A stretch of 64,000 nucleotides of DNA from Sphingobium baderi (GTDB taxonomy: Bacteria > Pseudomonadota > Alphaproteobacteria > Sphingomonadales > Sphingomonadaceae): NCBI RefSeq assembly GCF_001456115.1, contig NZ_CP013264.1:1100001-1164000 (forward strand), written 5' to 3'. Shown piece by piece: positions 17,608 to 25,328 of the stretch; the first letter of the stretch is position 1, and every line of letters begins with the position of its first letter. Position numbers and translations under genes: made by a program. The notes beneath the pieces were generated by a model. The model did not search any database, was not told where the DNA came from, and saw nothing but the letters and a program-made list of their open reading frames with translations.

Positions 17608-17982
17608 TCAAAGGTCAGGTGTCTGAGGCCAGAAGCGCGAATGCAGCGAGCCGTCCTCCCGAAACAAATATGTTTCAATCGACTCGAGTTCGATGGTCTT
17701 TCCGTCCTGAACCAGCTTGTGCGTGAAATAGGTCGCGGCTTCGCCATTGGCGACCATCGCGGACACAAGGCGGGATTGCACGTTGATGCCGTCCTCCCAC
17801 ATGCGATCGAGATGGTCCCAACCCTTGAAAACCTCCCCATTTGCCGGCCATTCGAGCGAGTAGCCGCCAGGTGCGATCTGGCGGTAAAGGGCCATGAAAT
17901 CGTCTTTGCGGCTCTTGTCGTTGAAGATCCGGGTCTGCTCGTCGAGGAAGCTGTGAATGGTCCTGGATGATGGGATGCTCAT
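17608..17982 (-). CDS. SnoaL-like polyketide-cyclase/NTF2-fold protein
   Basis: The 124-residue protein shows the short SnoaL layout: N-terminal helix 'IHSFLDEQTRIFNDKSRKDDFMALYRQIAPGGYSLEWP', then 'GWDHLDRMWEDGI', a strand pair 'RLVSAMVANGEAATYFTHKLVQDGK' and the closing strand 'ELESIETYLFREDGSLHSRFW'. It lacks the R-x-D pair of limonene-epoxide hydrolases, so a binding or isomerase role (ketosteroid-isomerase-like) is as likely as hydrolysis. It lies between the kinase-fold gene and a second NTF2-fold gene, all on the minus strand. Confidence 0.68.
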   Translation of the reverse strand: MSIPSSRTIHSFLDEQTRIFNDKSRKDDFMALYRQIAPGGYSLEWPANGEVFKGWDHLDRMWEDGINVQSRLVSAMVANGEAATYFTHKLVQDGKTIELESIETYLFREDGSLHSRFWPQTPDL

Positions 17983-18082
17983 GCTGGCTCCTTTGATGGG
18001 TCAGGGTCCGCGACGCTGCGATGTGCAGGAGAGGGAGATGGTCTTCCGTCAATAGAAAGGCGCCCGGCCCCGCATGGCAAGG

Positions 18083-18499
18083 CTAGCCGGCTATGACGGC
18101 TTCGGGTTTCATGCCGAGTTGCTTGCCCAGATCGGCTGTATCGAAATATTCTCTCCAGCTCACAATCTTGCCCTCTGCATCGAGATCATAAACGGCGACG
18201 AGGGCATGAGAGACGCGGACCCCGTGCATCGTGAAATAATCCAGGCGTTCGGTCATCACGGTCAATCCGGCAGAAACTAATTTAACGATCCCGCATTCCA
18301 TGAAGGTCGAGAACTCACGCTGGCGTTTGACTTCAGCATGGATTGCCTTTTGGCCCCGCACGACCTGGCCGGGCACCCACATGTGCCATTCCCCTTCCGT
18401 CGCGAAATAGCTGGCGATGATATCCGGGTCGGGCTTCTCGATCTTGCCCTCACCCCAGGCAGCGCAGAAATCGCGCACGATCTTTTCGGCATCAATCAT
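18083..18499 (-). CDS. Limonene-1,2-epoxide hydrolase-like NTF2-fold protein
   Basis: The 138-residue protein contains 'VRDFCAAWGEG', 'EGEWHMWVPGQVVRGQKAIHAEV', 'MTERLDYFTMHG' and 'GKIVSWREYFDTADLGKQLG'. The R-x-D pair in 'ERLDYF' and the acidic 'WREYFD' are positioned like the catalytic Arg/Asp residues of limonene-epoxide hydrolase. It is close in layout to the protein at 11015-11461 (shared 'WREY[FL]D.ADL.K..G' ending), so the two are likely paralogues about 7 kb apart in the same accessory block. The context, a Rieske oxygenase and TonB receptor just upstream, suggests action on an epoxide or similar intermediate of that pathway. Confidence 0.77.
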   Translation of the reverse strand: MIDAEKIVRDFCAAWGEGKIEKPDPDIIASYFATEGEWHMWVPGQVVRGQKAIHAEVKRQREFSTFMECGIVKLVSAGLTVMTERLDYFTMHGVRVSHALVAVYDLDAEGKIVSWREYFDTADLGKQLGMKPEAVIAG

Positions 18500-18603
18500 A
18501 TTATCCCTCTCCCATATTCGTCAGGTCCAAAATGCCTCGACGTTAAGCCTGTTGATATATGGACACGGTTTCGACCGCGATTGTCCTTAGCCTGTTTTGG
18601 CGA

Positions 18604-21030
18604 TCAGCTTCCGAAGCGGTAGCGAAGCTGCACGCCATACATGCGAGGTTCACCATATATCGCACTGGTGATGCCCAGCAGTGCCGATGTCACAGTGCCG
18701 CTGGCATAATATTTCTTGTTGAACAGATTACGCATGAAAACCCCAATATCCATGGGAAGGCCGCCAACATTGTTCAGATCAATCCGACCGTTGAAAAGGT
18801 CGTAGCCCGGCAGTTTAACGTCGGTAATAGGGACTTTGCTGGTATGGTAATAGTCCAGGCTCGCCGCCAGTTCACCGGCGCTGCCCAATTCTACGGCATA
18901 TCGAGCGCCGCCCGAGAAGGTAAACTTCGCCGTCAGGTTGAACGGCACCTCAGGGGATGCGAGGTAGGGCCGCAATACGGCCGGAAGCGTCAATTCCCGC
19001 GTTTTAGTGTCCAACAATGTTCCCGCCGCAGTGAACGACAATCCCTGTATCGGCGAAACAAGCGTATCGAAATCAATCCCGCTCACTCGAGTCTTACCGG
19101 CATTGACCAGCAGGGTTCCGCCGGTGGGATCGTTGCCAGGATCGCAATCCCCGTCTGGTGACAGCCCCGGCGCGGTGCCCCCCGGCGTTGTGGTGCTGCA
19201 GCCAGCCGCAGGCGTCGCCAGTCCTGACAGCGGGATTTGCACGCCATTGTACCAGCCGGAGAAGGCAGACACGTTCACCCGTCCCCGGACGTCACCGGCG
19301 CGCCATTCGGTCCTGGCGCCGATTTCGACATCAGTGACCTTTTCCGGCGCGAACGATTGATAAGGCGTGAGACGGCCTGCCAGCGTTGGGCTGTTGACGC
19401 CGCCGGTTCGATAGCCACGCCGCGTGACGGCATACAAGAACACGTCCTTCGTCGCCTGCCAATCGAGGCCGATCGTCCAGGTCGGTGCCTTGGATGATGT
19501 TCTCTGGACGCTTGCGTTCACGATGTTTGAGGCGCCGCGCGCGCAGTCCGCGGGTTTGACGTCTGGCCTGCTGGTGACGCCGCTGCCGACGCATGCCTCG
19601 ATCTTGTCCCAGGTATAACGAAAACCAGCGTTGAAACGAAGGCCTTCGACCACCGAGTCGAGCTTGAGCCCGATATTGGCGAACAGGGCCTTGCTGGTCT
19701 CGTCGTAGAAATTATAGGAGAAAGGGACGTCCGTGATGCCGGGAATGGTGAAGATCGGGACATAGGTGCCGCTCGGTCCTTTGGGCTTGCTCTTCAGGTA
19801 GAAGCCTCCGACCAGCCAGTCGAGATTGCCGTCCATCGCCTCACCACGCAATTGGACCTCGTCACTCAGTTGCTGGACATTCTGCGTCTGGCGGCCATTG
19901 ACCACGGTGACTGGCGTGCCGACTGGAAAAACGCCTGTGCCATCCGCCACAATGGTAGGCAGGCCATCGGAACTCGCGAAATAATCGAGCTTGTTACGGC
20001 GATAGCCAAAGATGTTGATGAGATGAATGTCGTCCGCCAGATCAATCTCCGTGCGATTGGTAAGGCCGCGGCGTGATACATTCTGGAACTGCCCGATATC
20101 GGTATCGACAACGCGCGGGCCACGGCGCTGCTGGGCTTCCAGAACATCCACGATCGGTTGAAGGAGGCCGAGTGTGGCGAGCAGCGGGGAGTTTCTGTCA
20201 ACATCGACCAGCACCGATGCATCGCCCGCCGTTCGGTTTCTCGAATAATCGTAGATCGTTGTGTTGGTAAACCCCTCCACCGGCTCAAGCAGAAGCGAAG
20301 CCCTGTAACCGCGGGAGTTGACGTTATCGGGGTCGCGTCCAACGCCGATCGTTCGGGTATAGCCGTCACGCTTCTGATATTGTCCGCTGAGGCGCAACGC
20401 GACCTTGTTTGCAACGATCGGAAGATTGAGCACGCCTTCGAACTGCCGATCGTCATAATTTCCGTATGCGCCCTGGATGTAACCACCCAGTTCATAGTTG
20501 GGGGCCGTTGGATAATATAAAATCGCGCCGCCCGTGGTGTTGCGGCCAAACAGGGTTCCTTGCGGCCCTTTCAATACCTGAACCGAGGACAGGTCGTAGG
20601 TAGGAATGCCGGCACCGACAACGGGTGAAGGAACCTCGGCGAAATAGGGGATCACGCCGGGGGCGCTATTGCCCGAGAGCGCCTTGGATTGCCCGCGAAT
20701 AGCGTAGATCGTGTTTTCACGTCCGCCGGACCCGGCCAGGAAGATGCCTGGCGTTTTCACGATCAAATCCTGGGTGTTCTGAATGGATGCCTGGCGGAGC
20801 ATGTCAGCGTTAAAGGCGGTGACGCTAACGGGTGTCGACTGGATGCTTTCCGCCGAGCGACGCGCGGTCACCACAATCTCGTCGAGCGATCCGGTTGAGG
20901 CCAGGGCATGGTCCGGTTCTTGAGCCCGTGACTGGCTTTCCCCGCTGGATTGAGCAAGTGCCGCGCCAGTCGTGGCCATGACAAGCAAGCCGGTTCCCAG
21001 CAATAGATATAATTTTTGCGATCCGCGCAT
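18604..21030 (-). CDS. TonB-dependent outer-membrane receptor
   Basis: The 808-residue protein has a signal peptide (residues 1-26, cleavage near 'GAALAQS') and a TonB-box-like 'DEIVVTARRSAESIQSTPVSV'. The plug domain contains 'LIVKTPGIFLAGSGGRENTIYAIRG' and 'VQVLKGPQGTLFGRNTTGGAI', and a 22-strand barrel ends in the aromatic 'YGVQLRYRFGS'. The plug style is that of the FecA-like sphingomonad receptors used for import of aromatic or terpenoid compounds as well as siderophores. It lies between the LEH-like gene and the Rieske gene on the same strand, so it probably imports that pathway's substrate. The 140 bp upstream of its start are exceptionally AT-rich. Confidence 0.93.
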   Translation of the reverse strand: MRGSQKLYLLLGTGLLVMATTGAALAQSSGESQSRAQEPDHALASTGSLDEIVVTARRSAESIQSTPVSVTAFNADMLRQASIQNTQDLIVKTPGIFLAGSGGRENTIYAIRGQSKALSGNSAPGVIPYFAEVPSPVVGAGIPTYDLSSVQVLKGPQGTLFGRNTTGGAILYYPTAPNYELGGYIQGAYGNYDDRQFEGVLNLPIVANKVALRLSGQYQKRDGYTRTIGVGRDPDNVNSRGYRASLLLEPVEGFTNTTIYDYSRNRTAGDASVLVDVDRNSPLLATLGLLQPIVDVLEAQQRRGPRVVDTDIGQFQNVSRRGLTNRTEIDLADDIHLINIFGYRRNKLDYFASSDGLPTIVADGTGVFPVGTPVTVVNGRQTQNVQQLSDEVQLRGEAMDGNLDWLVGGFYLKSKPKGPSGTYVPIFTIPGITDVPFSYNFYDETSKALFANIGLKLDSVVEGLRFNAGFRYTWDKIEACVGSGVTSRPDVKPADCARGASNIVNASVQRTSSKAPTWTIGLDWQATKDVFLYAVTRRGYRTGGVNSPTLAGRLTPYQSFAPEKVTDVEIGARTEWRAGDVRGRVNVSAFSGWYNGVQIPLSGLATPAAGCSTTTPGGTAPGLSPDGDCDPGNDPTGGTLLVNAGKTRVSGIDFDTLVSPIQGLSFTAAGTLLDTKTRELTLPAVLRPYLASPEVPFNLTAKFTFSGGARYAVELGSAGELAASLDYYHTSKVPITDVKLPGYDLFNGRIDLNNVGGLPMDIGVFMRNLFNKKYYASGTVTSALLGITSAIYGEPRMYGVQLRYRFGS

Positions 21031-21169
21031 GACTATCCCCTCAATTTATATATTTAACTCTATGATATTGTATTTTTTTATTATAAATTGGTCGAATACT
21101 TTATCATTTTAATTGAAAAATATAATTTTGTATAGTAAATTGTATCAGTCATTTCTTGGTGGTAACAGG
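21031..21169. promoter_or_regulatory. AT-rich upstream region of the TonB receptor gene
   Basis: This 139-bp gap is very rich in A and T (long T and A runs around 21045-21140), unlike the rest of the window. It presumably holds the receptor's promoter, and its composition is suggestive of imported DNA and of H-NS-like (MucR/Ros-type) silencing, though neither can be shown from sequence alone. Confidence 0.4.
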
Positions 21170-21517
21170 CTATTCGCTACCAGATTGCGTCCAGATTGTA
21201 TCGATATGGTGCGGATAGGGTGCATTCTTGACGCGCGGCGCGCCGAAAATTTCGACAGCCTGCATCACTTCGCTGAGCCCCATGACAGTGCGGTACAAGC
21301 GCGCTTCGGCTTCCGGCAGGTCGCCGTCCGGGAAACTGTCGAGATAGGTGAAAATCTCGTCCAGCCGGTTGGCCGCAGCATCGTGAAATGTGCGTAGCTC
21401 GTCCATCGTTAGCGACTGGCGCAGCAGATATCGCTCAGAGGCCGTTTCCAATTGACCCCATTTCTCTGCAAATGGCTCAAGCGCTGAAAACTGGTCGGGA
21501 AGCTTCGTAATACTCAT
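21170..21517 (-). CDS. Small uncharacterised protein linked to the Rieske oxygenase
   Basis: The 115-residue protein is predicted to be helical ('FSALEPFAEKWGQLETASERYLLRQSLTMDELRTFHDAAANRLDEIFTYL' in two helices), acidic, and without membrane segments or cysteines. I have no named family for it, but it follows the Rieske gene by 30 bp and is transcribed with it. It is not a typical ring-hydroxylating beta subunit (those are about 160-180 residues with an NTF2 fold). It could be an accessory or stability factor for the oxygenase. Confidence 0.6.
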   Translation of the reverse strand: MSITKLPDQFSALEPFAEKWGQLETASERYLLRQSLTMDELRTFHDAAANRLDEIFTYLDSFPDGDLPEAEARLYRTVMGLSEVMQAVEIFGAPRVKNAPYPHHIDTIWTQSGSE

Positions 21518-21546
21518 CTTTCCACCCCCATCGACCTATCATATCG

Positions 21547-22842
21547 TTATTCAGCGGCGAGACGCTCCGGCTCTCCGCCCAGTCGGTTATCCACCGCCGC
21601 CTGCATGATGCCCGACATGTGCCGCAGAAGAATTTCCGGATAGCCGAAATAAACCTGCTCCAGCGCGCCGGATGCCAGCCCCTGATGCTGGCCGTTAATA
21701 CTGAAATTATCTTCCGTCAGTACATCGCGGTACATCGCCATCATGCATTCCTGGGCGAAGCGCTGACGACGCGTTTTCGGCGCACAGAAATACCATCGTG
21801 CGTACCAGCGGGATTTGTCGACTGCCACTGGCCAGTAGCTGTTAAACCACCAGCCATTGGGGAACACGCCAATCTGGCCCGTAGGGAAAAGAAAAAAGCC
21901 GTCGCCGCCCCAATTCTTCGCCTTTGGCCGATTGAGATCGGGGTGGTCGCTAAAGCTGGGTTGCGCTTCCTGATCCGGCGCATCGTCCGAATTGGACGTG
22001 ATCTGCGCCTGATTCATGAATGCGAATGCCTGGATCGGACGCGCGGTCAGATCGACCGTGAAATCGGGGTTGGACGGCAGCGTCGTGATGAGGTGCGGGC
22101 CCACCTGTTCCCAACCGAGGGAATGCGAATGGGGATTGTCCTCCGGCAATGCCCAACCCTTGGCGGATTTCCGGTGGAGGGACGAGACATGATAACCTTC
22201 GCCCGAAGCTTCATTGCCGAGCTTCCAGTTCGCGTCCATTGGTGAAGTGAGGGATGCCGAGCGCGGATATGCGTCGAATGGCGCATCGATCAGCTTGTTC
22301 GAAATAGGGCCGAGAAACTGCTCCAGCGTCTGCTGCGGGTGCGGATCCAGGTTGATGAAGAGAAAACCGGCCCAACTGTCGACGCTGACCGGTTTCAGCT
22401 TTTGTTCGCGTTTGCAGACTTGCGGGAAATTCTCCTCATCGGGCAGTGCCTTGAGGGTGCCATCGGTGGCAAAACTCCAGGCGTGATAAGGGCAGGTGAA
22501 CAGTCCGTTATGGCCGCGCGGTTCCCACAGGAGCTTCATTCCGCGATGCAGGCAGACATTGTGAAATGCTTTGATGCCTTCGCTTCGATCGTTGACGATG
22601 ATCACGGATGCATCGCAAATTTCCACATCCTTGACGAACCAGTCCCCCGGCTGGGCGACCTCTTCCACCCGACCCGCAAATAGCCACACCTTGCTGAAAA
22701 TTTCGCGCTCTGCATCGAAGCGTTCGGGGGAGAAATAGACGTCAGCCGGCGCGATGCCGTTCTCCACCGTCTCGCGCTTTGGTAAGGTTGGGCCGAAGCC
22801 GATGTCGAAAGGAGATAGCAAGGGTTCGTCGAAGGATCTCAC
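21547..22842 (-). CDS. Rieske non-heme iron oxygenase, large (alpha) subunit
   Basis: The Rieske domain shows 'CLHRGMK' and 'CPYHAW' (C-x-H then C-x2-H). The catalytic domain shows 'NEASGEGYHVSSLH', where two His and a Glu stand in place of the usual Asp-x2-His-x4-His. The reading frame is open to a TTG at 22926, but a GTG at 22842 ('MRSFDEPLLSPF') follows a GGGGA-type ribosome site and a 16-bp palindrome, so I chose it (431 residues). Such oxygenases hydroxylate or demethylate aromatics, steroids or betaine-like compounds, using electrons from a separate ferredoxin/reductase. No reductase, ferredoxin or beta subunit is in the window, so it likely works as a homotrimer with electron partners encoded elsewhere. 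Confidence 0.88.
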   Translation of the reverse strand: MRSFDEPLLSPFDIGFGPTLPKRETVENGIAPADVYFSPERFDAEREIFSKVWLFAGRVEEVAQPGDWFVKDVEICDASVIIVNDRSEGIKAFHNVCLHRGMKLLWEPRGHNGLFTCPYHAWSFATDGTLKALPDEENFPQVCKREQKLKPVSVDSWAGFLFINLDPHPQQTLEQFLGPISNKLIDAPFDAYPRSASLTSPMDANWKLGNEASGEGYHVSSLHRKSAKGWALPEDNPHSHSLGWEQVGPHLITTLPSNPDFTVDLTARPIQAFAFMNQAQITSNSDDAPDQEAQPSFSDHPDLNRPKAKNWGGDGFFLFPTGQIGVFPNGWWFNSYWPVAVDKSRWYARWYFCAPKTRRQRFAQECMMAMYRDVLTEDNFSINGQHQGLASGALEQVYFGYPEILLRHMSGIMQAAVDNRLGGEPERLAAE

Positions 22843-22860
22843 GGCATTCCCCAACGCATG

Positions 22861-22876
22861 TAATTCATATGAATTA
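22861..22876. promoter_or_regulatory. Palindromic operator candidate before the Rieske gene
   Basis: TAATTCATATGAATTA is a perfect 16-bp palindrome located 19 bp upstream of the chosen GTG start. A looser relative with the same TTCA...TATGAA shape is at about 22946-22957. Position and symmetry fit a repressor site, and the nearest candidate regulator is the TetR-family gene at 23152-23805. Confidence 0.5.
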
Positions 22877-23151
22877 TCTAGGTCGGCGATATGGTGCAAC
22901 CCAGGCAATGTCAAGCTTTGCTCCAAGGCGTTGCGGCCTGATACAGTTCACATATGAAAATCCCGGCAGGTCGTGGTTCGTCGCGCTTATGGGTGTTTGT
23001 GACAGTTCTGTGCCCGGGGGACGCTTGACCCAAGGGTGTGAGGAAAAGCCGATAGCGGCGGCATGTCTCTCATCTGGCGCGCAAAATCGCGTGCGCGGCC
23101 ATCTAGCGATTCCGATGAGCGTGAGGTCGGCATGGTTGCGGACCAGCAACT

Positions 23152-23805
23152 TCAAGGATTCAATGCGATTTGCCGGGGAGGGTAGGGCATGAGGAAGATG
23201 GCGACAACCGCCTGCAATATATCCTGCCAATAAATGGATCCGGCATCATAGGGCGGGTGCTGGCGAACTTTGGGCGGTTCCGGATAGGCCACCGCTATCA
23301 GAAATATATTCGCGGCTAGCCGAAAGCGCCGTTCGATGACATCCGCAGGCATGTCGGGCCAGAAATTCATAATGCGGCGGTTTATCTCGGCCGATGCCGG
23401 CGAGTTGAACTGGGTGATAAAGAAGGGCTGTTCGGCGAGAGGTAGCGGCATCAGGGCCAGCATGAACCGCGAATAGGTTTCGCGCTCCAGTTCAGGCATG
23501 AGGATGATGGGCAATAACAGGGCGCCTATCAGATCCTCAAAGCTGATTTGAGGCTGTATCAGGAGGCGGTCCAGATGCGCCTTCCGGGCCGCTTCGATCA
23601 TGGGCAGACGCATTTCGTAGACAGCCTGTATCAAACCAGCCTTAGATCCGAAATGATGATGCACCGCCGAACTGTTTGCATGTCTTGCGGCAACCGAAAT
23701 CTGGCGAAGCGAAACTCCATCCAAGCCATGTTGCCCAAAGAGCTTTTCGGCAGTGACGAGCAGGCGCTGTCCACCCTTGCTATAGGTTTCGAGACTTTTG
23801 AGCAT
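23152..23805 (-). CDS. TetR/AcrR-family transcriptional regulator
   Basis: The 217-residue protein has an N-terminal helix-turn-helix ('RLLVTAEKLFGQHGLDGVSLRQISVAARHANSSAVHHHFGSKAGLIQAVYEMRL', about residues 13-65 with the recognition helix near 'NSSAVHHHFG'). A ligand-binding helical domain follows, with the C-terminal dimerisation helices. The ATG at 23805 was chosen because the 43 codons upstream are not TetR-like. It shares 'A.....N..AVHHHFG.K.GLI.A....RLP..E..R..HL' with the TetR at 34211-34828, so the two are of the same subfamily. It is upstream of and codirectional with the Rieske gene; I infer that it controls the minus-strand catabolic run. Confidence 0.85.
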   Translation of the reverse strand: MLKSLETYSKGGQRLLVTAEKLFGQHGLDGVSLRQISVAARHANSSAVHHHFGSKAGLIQAVYEMRLPMIEAARKAHLDRLLIQPQISFEDLIGALLLPIILMPELERETYSRFMLALMPLPLAEQPFFITQFNSPASAEINRRIMNFWPDMPADVIERRFRLAANIFLIAVAYPEPPKVRQHPPYDAGSIYWQDILQAVVAIFLMPYPPRQIALNP

Positions 23806-24194
23806 GAGAACGTCATGCTGCCATTTCCTGTACGTGCCAAGTCCATTGATGTCGCGGTCGACTCCATGTGGCGCTCGGTATGAGAACGGGAAATATGGAT
23901 ATATCCCGTTCACGCGAATTGAGGACGCAACCATAATGCTTTGCGAGGGCAGGCTTGCAGGCGGGAAGATCTGCCTTTGCTGGCAAGGAATTCGCGCCTG
24001 TAGGGCGTCACAAGAAAATTTCTGCCTTCCAGCAGTACGAAAAAGCTATTTCCGTTCTCCCGCGATTTCTTCTCTTCCGATCTAGCGGGGGCATCAAAGT
24101 TCGCGGCAGACGCCTTTGTCCGTGCCGTCGTGGCCTTAGCCCGGCATTGGGCCAGTCTAGAGATAGGGAGGATTACGGCTCTTTTCGAAGAGCT
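23806..24194. other. Gene-free stretch between the TetR gene and tRNA-Ser
   Basis: About 390 bp hold no supported ORF. Visible items are a quasi-palindrome at about 23887-23908 (CGGGA...TCCCG around an ATAT core), probably in the TetR promoter region, and a perfect hairpin GCTCTT-TTCG-AAGAGC at 24178-24193, one base from the encoded CCA end of the tRNA. The latter may aid tRNA 3' processing or termination, although no T-tract follows it. Confidence 0.45.
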
Positions 24195-24286
24195 TGGCGG
24201 AGACGCCGGGATTCGAACCCGGGGTGCCCCATTCAGGGCACGACGGTTTAGCAAACCGCTGGTTTCAGCCACTCACCCACGTCTCC
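24195..24286 (-). tRNA. tRNA-Ser (anticodon GCT)
   Basis: Read on the minus strand, the 92-nt gene folds as a type-II tRNA. It has acceptor stem GGAGACG/CGTCTCC with discriminator G and encoded CCA, and D-stem GGT/ACC. The anticodon stem GCGGT/ACCGT encloses loop TTGCTAA (anticodon GCT). The long variable arm pairs GTGCCC with GGGCAC, and the T-stem CCGGG/CCCGG encloses TTCGAAT. All stems pair fully (G-U at 27-43). It reads AGC/AGU serine codons. It is the intact relative of the degenerate copy at 5920-6011 and lies at the other edge of the accessory block. Confidence 0.95.
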
Positions 24287-24517
24287 GCAATCATGCCCAC
24301 CGCAAAAAGGCGGGCAGTGGCTTGGCTGGAACCGGCCTATAGCGATGCTCCAGCCTTGTGGCAACGGCCATATTTGCGATCTCCGCGATCAGAAAAACGG
24401 GCCGGATTCGTTCCGGCGCAGAATCGACTCAGGTGGGCGTTCGTTCATTGCCGTTTCAGCTTCGATGCTGATAATCTGCGGAATGGATAAATGCGGGAAT
24501 GCGGGGAGCCTTAAGGC

Positions 24518-25321
24518 ATGATCGGGACTTTGGCGCGGGTCGTGACCCGCTTTGCGCGCGGCGGCACGCTTGTCGCGGCAATGGCGGGTATGGCGCTGAC
24601 GCCGCTTGCCGCGCAGGCACAGATCCGCACTGTGGACCCCAACACGGCGATCGATGCCGATCTCGCCCCGCCGCCCCCGGCCAGCAACGCGCCGACCGAT
24701 CCGGGCGTGGACACCACGGTCGCCCCCGACAGCGGCGTCTATAACGACCAGACCGGCGGCAACGCCTCCACCACCGCCGCCACCGCGACGGGCGCCCCTG
24801 TCACGGCCAATTCTCCTCCACCCGCGCCTTCGCCCAGCGATTCCTATCAGGAGGACGACCTGATCGGCGCGGCCGAGGGCGTTTTCGGCAAGGGCGCCGA
24901 AGGGTTGGCTGGACTCATCGAAAAAATCCTGAAGGATCAGGGCCGTCCCAATGCCTATATCGCAGGGCGCGAAGCGTCGGGCGCGCTGGTGGTCGGGCTG
25001 CGCTATGGATCAGGCACGCTCAATCACAAGATCGAGGGCAAGCGGGAAGTTTACTGGACCGGGCCGTCGATCGGCTTCGATGTCGGCGGCAATGCGGGTA
25101 ACACCTTCGTGCTAGTCTATAATCTCTACGACACGCAGGACCTTTACCACCGCTTCCCCGCGGCCGAAGGCACGGCCTATCTGGTCGGGGGTTTCAATGC
25201 CAGCTATCTGCGCTGGGGCAGCGTCGTGCTGATCCCGATCCGCATGGGCGTGGGATACCGGCTGGGCATCAACGCGGGCTATATGAAGTTCACGGAAAAG
25301 CGGAATTGGCTGCCCTTCTGA
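24518..25321 (+). CDS. eipA: EipA-family (DUF1134) periplasmic envelope protein
   Basis: The 267-residue protein has a signal peptide (residues 1-35, ending 'AAQAQ'). A low-complexity Pro/Ala/Thr-rich linker (about 36-110) precedes the DUF1134 domain: 'YIAGREASGALVVGLRYGSGTL', 'VYWTGPSIGFDVGGNAGNTFVLVYNLYD', 'YHRFPAAEGTAYLVGGFNASYL', 'IPIRMGVGYRLGINAGYMKFT' and a terminal 'WLPF'. These blocks match EipA (envelope integrity protein A) of Brucella and Caulobacter, a small periplasmic beta-barrel needed for envelope homeostasis and controlled by CenR in those species. The linker is longer than I would expect for the family. It is the first gene beyond the tRNA-Ser edge on the conserved side. Confidence 0.85.
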   Translation: MIGTLARVVTRFARGGTLVAAMAGMALTPLAAQAQIRTVDPNTAIDADLAPPPPASNAPTDPGVDTTVAPDSGVYNDQTGGNASTTAATATGAPVTANSPPPAPSPSDSYQEDDLIGAAEGVFGKGAEGLAGLIEKILKDQGRPNAYIAGREASGALVVGLRYGSGTLNHKIEGKREVYWTGPSIGFDVGGNAGNTFVLVYNLYDTQDLYHRFPAAEGTAYLVGGFNASYLRWGSVVLIPIRMGVGYRLGINAGYMKFTEKRNWLPF

Positions 25322-25328
25322 ACGGGTT

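Noticed and set aside
6012..24194. Integrase or transposase within the suspected island
   Set aside because: I looked for recombinase and transposase motifs in all frames between the tRNA copies and saw none; the island idea therefore rests on the repeats and gene content only.
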